From Plasmopara viticola (Eukaryota > Oomycota > Peronosporomycetes > Peronosporales > Peronosporaceae), in assembly GCA_001695595.3 (NCBI GenBank), contig MBPM02000059.1:372001-436000 (forward strand): 64,000 nucleotides of DNA, read 5' to 3'. This document shows, piece by piece, positions 58,930-64,000 of the stretch (positions are counted from its first letter, which is position 1; each line of letters starts with the position of its first letter). A model generated the notes under the pieces. That model saw only the letters and a program-made list of their open reading frames with translations, was not told the DNA's origin and ran no database searches. The position numbers were made by a program, and so were the translations under genes.

Positions 58930-60000
58930 TGGAAGGGGCAGGTGTGAGAAGACTTTGTCGGATGAAATGGGAATCGAATGGACCCCGACAAAGGATAGAT
59001 AATCGAACAATAGCTTGTTCTCAAGACGAAGAAGCAAATAGAGTGATTTTGAGACACTACAGTTTGAGTCTCATGGTTTGCAAAGACTTTGCACATTTGA
59101 CAAAAGCACTACATGACAGTACAAATCAAACGTTCTCGAGAAGCAGTCGAGCTCTCGGACGATCAACTACGCTGCTTCAACGAATTCAAGTGTCGCTTGA
59201 CGCTCTCATCTGTTAGTATCTTTCCGGATTTTCAAAACCAAATGGTATACGATTGAACGCCATAAATTTGCAACCGGGGGAGTCTTGTTTTGAAAAGGGA
59301 GAGCTTGAGCATTTGTTTGCTAAGTTTGCAAGACAGCTCCGCGATAATATAAAATCAAACGTTCTCGAGAAGCGATCGAGCTCTCGGACAATCTACTACG
59401 CTGCTTCATCGAAGTCAAGTGTCGCTTGCCGCTCCCACTTTCTCTTATTTCTTCCGGACCTCAAAACCAAATGATATACGATTGGACGCCTCGAATTTGC
59501 GATCGGGCGAGTCTTGTTTCAAATAGAGTATCTAGTTGCTTCTTATGGTCAGAAGATACATCCAGCCGTGTTGAAGTACCCTATTCGTAAACAAGAGCTG
59601 TTTGCAATCATGCATTCTCTCAAAATGTAGTGTGCATCTTCTCGATCGACTATTTACATTAAAACGGGTCGCAAAAGTACTGGGATGATCCTGATGCAGA
59701 AAATTTCGAAGTCTAGTGTAGGTCATTGGTTAAATGAGCTGACTGTAATTTAGCCCTTAAAGTGTATTTTCGGTGACAATAACAGCGTGGCCGATGCATT
59801 GTCACGCAATTCGAAATTTGAGAGTAAAGCCGTTCAAGTTAGCGTGAAGATATACTGGAAGCGGCTAAGAATCACGATGTCATGGCAGCATGCAGGACGA
59901 ACAAGGCTACAGTTGTTCATCCGCAAATACACTGTTCCGTGGAATAGAGACCCTTTTGTCATCAAGAAGCAGAAAAAATCCAAAAACATGTTTGACTTAT
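58930..60000 (+). mobile_element. Ty3/gypsy copy 4: RT/RNase H fragment with internal tandem duplication
   Basis: Pieces match gypsy copy 3: N-G-P-R-Q-R-I for the M-D-P-D-K-I region, C-S-Q-D-E-E-A-N-R-V, C-K-D-F-A-H-L-T-K-A-L-H, and V-A-D-A-L-S-R-N-S near 59790, the usual end of the gypsy RNase H. The segment starting CGTTCTCGAGAAGC at 59131 is repeated at 59361, a 230-bp tandem duplication. No frame is intact; LTRs were not seen. Confidence 0.65.
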
Positions 60001-60353
60001 AGATGCCAACCCATGTCAACCCCTACTTATTCATTTCACCCTTATGACAGAGATAGTGTTGCGTCCTTTGTAAAGTACTCCAGGACATCTTTAGTTTGAT
60101 GTCTTTTTCTTTTAGTAGCCATGAGAGAGAAGGCATCGTCTTTGGATGACCTTGGTAGTATCTCAAAAATTAGACATTGTAAGTTAGCCGCCAGCTCATT
60201 GGCGAGGACTCGAGGCTTATTTATGTGGGTTTGTCATTTGTTCTTTTTTACTTGCTTTGTGTATTGTGCATACTGTCTATTCAGACGTACCAATAACCAT
60301 AGAGACTAAAAACCAATCAGTTCTTTGCATTTACATGCTGCGAGAGCCACATA

Positions 60354-61705
60354 ATGCTCGGGGTTTGGCTGCGTCGACAGAGGCGTGTCTTAACACCAGC
60401 ACTTAATGCATTCCGATCGCAGCAACTTCTGCAAGTGCCAGGGTTTACAACGACAAATCTGTGGATGCTAAATGGAGAAAAAAAGCGTGACTTTGCAATA
60501 CCAGCGGCCATCTTGAGCCAAATGGACCTGCTGGGACGCCGTTACGACGAGCTGACGCACGAATTGTCGCAGTACGTGACTAATTCTTGTCCACTTCCTG
60601 ATCCTTGTTTTACTTGCAAGTCTTTAATGAGGCTACATGGACCACACACAGTAACGATGGCAGTTATTCATCTGACAAGATCACCAACCTGTCTATTGAG
60701 TTGGCAGATTTGGAGTCCAAAGTGATGGCGGTGCGGAAGCTTAAAGAAAAGGAGAAAGCTGTGAAGGAACTAGAAGAAATGATTACTGATCAAGCAGTAA
60801 GCGAAGATTCCGATGCTCTGGAGTTGCGTCATATGGCCGAGGAAGAGCGTCGCGAGCTACTTGAAGCCATAAACAAGCTCGAACGCGACGTGGTGCTTCT
60901 CATGCTGCCTCGCGATGAAGCTGATGAGAAGGGTTTGATACTGGAAATCCGGGCTGGTATTGGTGGCGATGAAGCTTGTTTATTTGCCTCTGACATTCTC
61001 AAAATGTACCAAAAAGTAGCATTGGCAAAGGGGTGGAAATTCGAGCTGATGAGTATCTCAGAGACAAACCTAAGTGGTGTAAAAGAGTGTGTATGCTCTA
61101 TCAAAGGTCGCGGTGCCTTCGGTCGAATGAAGTTTGAGAGTGGCGTGCATCGTGTGCAACGAGTACCAGTAAATGACGTGCGTGTCCACACAAGTGCCGT
61201 GGCGGTGGTTGTACTGCCTGAAGCCGAAGACGTGGAGGTAGACATTGACCCAAAAGATCTTCGCATCGATGTGTACCGCGCGTCAGGTGCTGGCGGTCAG
61301 CATGTCAACACGACGGAGAGTGCGGTGCGCATTACACACATTCCGACGGGCATCGTGGCGGCAGTGCAAGATGAGCGATCTCAGCACCAGAACAAGACCA
61401 AAGCGTTGAAAATTCTACGTGCGCGCGTATTCGATGGTATACGTCGGAAACGTGATGCAGAGCGTCAGACAATGCGCAACTCTCAGGTCCTTTCGGGAGA
61501 TCGCTCAGAGCGCGTGCGCACGTACAATTTTCCTCAAAGTCGCGTGAGTGATCACCGCGTGAATGTTACGGTATTTGGCATAGAGCGGATGTTGAACGGT
61601 GAGCTGCTCGACGATCTTGTTGACGCGTTGGTAGTGGACGAGCAGAACCAGCTGCTGCAGCAACTTGAATCAGAACCAGAAGACAGAAAGAATACAGCTG
61701 TGTGA
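60354..61705 (+). CDS. mtRF1: Mitochondrial class I peptide chain release factor (RF1 family), one intron
   Basis: Join 60354..60571 and 60652..61705, 423 residues. The 80-bp intron starts GTACGTGA and ends CACACACAG. It joins a CA remnant to T-AAC with the frame preserved. The first about 25 residues are Arg-rich without acids, a mitochondrial presequence. RF1 landmarks: coiled N-terminal domain to about 165; G-D-E-A-C-L-F-A; R-M-K-F-E-S-G-V-H-R-V-Q-R; the codon-recognition region; G-G-Q at 287-289 within A-S-G-A-G-G-Q-H-V-N-T-T-E-S-A-V-R; and G-D-R-S-E-R-V-R-T-Y-N-F-P-Q. The protein releases finished chains from mitochondrial ribosomes. The recognition loop is odd: where bacterial RF1 has the P-x-T motif plus a six-residue stretch to R-I-H-T-S, this reads P-V-N-D-V-R-V-H-T-S, two residues shorter and with Asn for Thr. 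Confidence 0.95.
60572..60651 (+). other. 80-bp intron in the release factor gene
   Basis: GTACGTGACT donor and CACACACAG acceptor; phase 2. An AAG acceptor at 60620 would break the frame. An alternative pair (GTGACT donor at 60575, ATGAG acceptor at 60631) also keeps frame but has a poorer donor and acceptor. Confidence 0.75.
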
Positions 61706-62158
61706 ATTGTGCGCCACATAAATTTGGAATAGACTTTCTCGTATCTAATGTCGCTCAATATGATTTAACGAATAGGAGTACAAAACTCCATTGCGCAATA
61801 CGCTTTTGACGAAATGAAACTTTCGTTTAATATGCTTGTTGATGTACAAGTGGTTTAATGAAGGCATTTCTCACTTAACAAATCTTAAGCTCATGCAATT
61901 GCACTACATGTTTAATCATGTCATAAAACAAAACAAACGTGCGCGTGTTAAATTACGCTTAAATGTTTTTATGTTTATTACATATAATAACTGTGTAAAA
62001 TGTACGACACAAATATTTGAGAAAGGATTTAGCTAACGCGGCTAAAATCTTCAAGTACAAATCAATTATTGCACAAGTTAAATTACGCTTAATGTTAAAC
62101 GAAATAGGTCAGTCTAAAATGTCTAAGCTAAGCTTCGTACAGTTTGATCGTAGCTTTG
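61706..62158. other. Convergent 3' spacer with a 16-bp direct repeat
   Basis: AT-rich spacer between the convergent release factor and PX genes. GTTAAATTACGCTTAA occurs at 61947 and 62077. No gene seen. Confidence 0.6.
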
Positions 62159-62788
62159 TTACAGTGCCAAAGTAGTCATAGAGCTACATGTATGTCTCTC
62201 GTGCGTACCAACGCAAATGCGACGTCCAAGACCCAAGTTGATACTAATGCTACCACGGCGCTTTGTACTATAGTGTTGTTCGTGACGTCGAACCACACGC
62301 ATCGAGATACTGCGAGAGAAGTTAGAGGAGACGCGGTTGATAGTCTGTCCAGCATCCACTTCGAGAAAGTTGGCAATTCGCGTCAGCAGTGAGCAGCCAC
62401 GTAAATGACACATCTGTAGCTCGAGCGGGTCGCACAGATTCAGTCGCATGACTAGTTTAAGGAAAAATTGGTTCAGTTCGCTAGCACGTGCCTCAAGCTT
62501 GTGCTGTGTAAGGTACAAGTGCTTCTTAGGAAATTTGTCCTGTTCAAGACCGGCGAGAAAGTGGCAGTGCTCCTTGCAAGATTTCTGCGTCACACCGTCG
62601 CCCAACGTCTTGATTATCTCAAGCCACAGTTCACGAATTTCACTGTAGCGCTTGGGCACCAGCCAGCATGCACGGCTACACGAGACTTGGAGCAGGTACA
62701 GCCACGTCCCATCCGCGGAAAGACGCAGCTCGCCTACTTTCACCTGAAGCGTTGAGAGGTCCAACACATTGAGATTGGAACCTTCCAT
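62159..62788 (-). CDS. PX-domain phosphoinositide-binding protein; 5' end uncertain
   Basis: From the ATG at 62788 the product is 209 residues. Residues about 10-118 follow the PX fold: W-L-Y-L-L-Q-V strand, then P-K-R-Y-S-E-I-R-E-L (the R-Y-S at 47-49 contacts the 3-phosphate), the proline-containing F-P-K-K at 86-89 and R-A-S-E-L-N-Q-F-F with the conserved Arg (101). PX domains direct proteins to PI3P on endosomes. The C-terminal 90 residues are Arg/Ser-rich and unrecognised. The frame is open upstream without an ATG to a stop near 62940, and a good acceptor (CCCATCTTCCAG) lies at about 62847. An upstream exon is therefore likely and the start given here is provisional. Confidence 0.75.
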   Translation of the reverse strand: MEGSNLNVLDLSTLQVKVGELRLSADGTWLYLLQVSCSRACWLVPKRYSEIRELWLEIIKTLGDGVTQKSCKEHCHFLAGLEQDKFPKKHLYLTQHKLEARASELNQFFLKLVMRLNLCDPLELQMCHLRGCSLLTRIANFLEVDAGQTINRVSSNFSRSISMRVVRRHEQHYSTKRRGSISINLGLGRRICVGTHERHTCSSMTTLAL

Positions 62789-62849
62789 GGACAACTGTTT
62801 GCAGAGCAACGACAGGCAAAATCGATAATGCGACTGGAAGATGGGGGAC

Positions 62850-64000
62850 CCTTGCGTCCGCTCGCTACCAAAAAGTACACGATGTTCAAGTAAGGAAAGA
62901 ATAGAATAACATCCAGAGAACGTTAGAATGGGCAGGATTGGTTAAAAAGACGGTGACGGTTGCAGCTGTGGGATGCGCATCGTGACACGTGGGCGTTGAT
63001 AAAGAAGCCAAGTGGTAAACGATGTACGACTCGTGTGTATGTAAAGTTGCCTTTTCTTTCAAGTCAGCAGAAAAAGAGCAACTATGTTGTTCTCTGCCAT
63101 CAAATCCAAGCTCGACGGTGGGCATCTTTCGGGTACGGAAACTGTGGCTTGTCGGCTAGATATACTTAGCGCTAAACGGGGTCCCACAAAAATGGCAGAG
63201 AGACCGGTGCTTGTCGCAATTTAGACATTTTGACGAAGCTTTCTATAATTAAAGCTATGTATAATTGGCTCTTGGCAAACAGAGCAGCGCTGGGCATAAC
63301 GAACGTTGTTGCGTTTGACAACCGAAAAATTTGCGTACATACACGCACATACGGGACAGACAGTCACAGATAAATTGCAAAGTATCACGCGCACTTTCAT
63401 GTTTTTCGATACAATTTGTTTATATCGTATTTGCTTGTCCGGATACCGGTAAATAGCATGGGTCAGAGCACATTTGCCTCTCGTTGAGCAAATTTCTCAA
63501 TGGGTCGTTACATAGGTACTTACTTACTGGTCGCACTAACATACGACAAATATCAAATTATTTAACATTGTCACGCGAGCAGTAGCTAAATGTCTTCTCA
63601 CGTTTCCAAAATTGTGTTACAAGTGGCGATTTGCATCTAGCGTGCGCTTTTGTGGATCTGAATCACAACTTTATCAGTAGCCCAGCTGTCAGTAGTATAT
63701 ACCGCACATTGTGCCGGAATTTTATTCTCAGCGCAAATACCCTAACAAAAGTAGGGCTTAAATTTGCTGATTTCCACCTGTTGAAATCACGAATAACATC
63801 TGGTGCGAAAGGTTTCTTAGGGATACCAACGGAATCCCTCTCGTTATTGGTTGGAACTTTAAGTGACACGACGGACGGAGAATTTTCCTCAAGCTAGAAT
63901 CGACAAGCGTGCGTTTCTGTGTGTGTGGACGACACAGACTTGTTGCATGACTTGAAGGACCTAAGCCGCAGTACACGAGTCCAGCCAGAGACTTTGAGCT
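62850..64000. other. No gene recognised
   Basis: Besides a possible first exon of the PX gene, only short frames (largest 88 codons at 63631-63897, plus) are present and none is recognisable. No RNA gene or repeat was noticed. Confidence 0.4.

Overview
The window is nuclear DNA of a peronosporalean oomycete, most likely a downy mildew of the Plasmopara type. The evidence is short (57-80 bp) introns in otherwise long open exons, a eukaryotic acetate kinase of the kind known from Phytophthora, an RXLR-type secreted effector behind an oomycete Inr promoter, and large blocks of broken Ty3/gypsy and LINE DNA. The species assignment is inference; nothing in the sequence names it.

Layout. 1-6.3 kb: decayed AT-rich DNA with one unrecognised ORF open at the left edge. 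6.3-19.1 kb: a compact housekeeping island of a Pkr1-like ER membrane protein (+), an SFT2 Golgi transport protein (-), nucleoporin Nup160 (+, one intron), the ribosome biogenesis factor Noc1/Mak21/CEBPZ (+), acetate kinase (-) and a 794-aa coiled-coil protein (-, one intron). Gaps there are mostly below 500 bp; SFT2 and Nup160 share an 86-bp divergent promoter gap, and an 11-bp tandem array separates the convergent Noc1 and acetate kinase genes. 19.1-60 kb: a transposon graveyard with pieces of at least four Ty3/gypsy copies, a MITE-like element, a LINE-derived non-autonomous family, and one intact RXLR effector gene (48.4-49.5 kb) with seven broken paralogues. 60.3-62.8 kb: a mitochondrial class I release factor (+, one intron) convergent with a PX-domain gene (-). 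62.8-64 kb: nothing assignable.

The accessory part is the interesting one. The effector family has spread as units that carry their promoter and several hundred bases of upstream DNA. One dead unit is sandwiched between two 1.1-kb inverted copies of a LINE derivative that lacks the reverse transcriptase region. A 321-bp relative of that element has a perfect 16-bp target-site duplication. For the larger right-hand copy the unoccupied site can be read from the intact effector's upstream DNA. The housekeeping genes do not form one pathway; they are neighbours in a gene-dense island.
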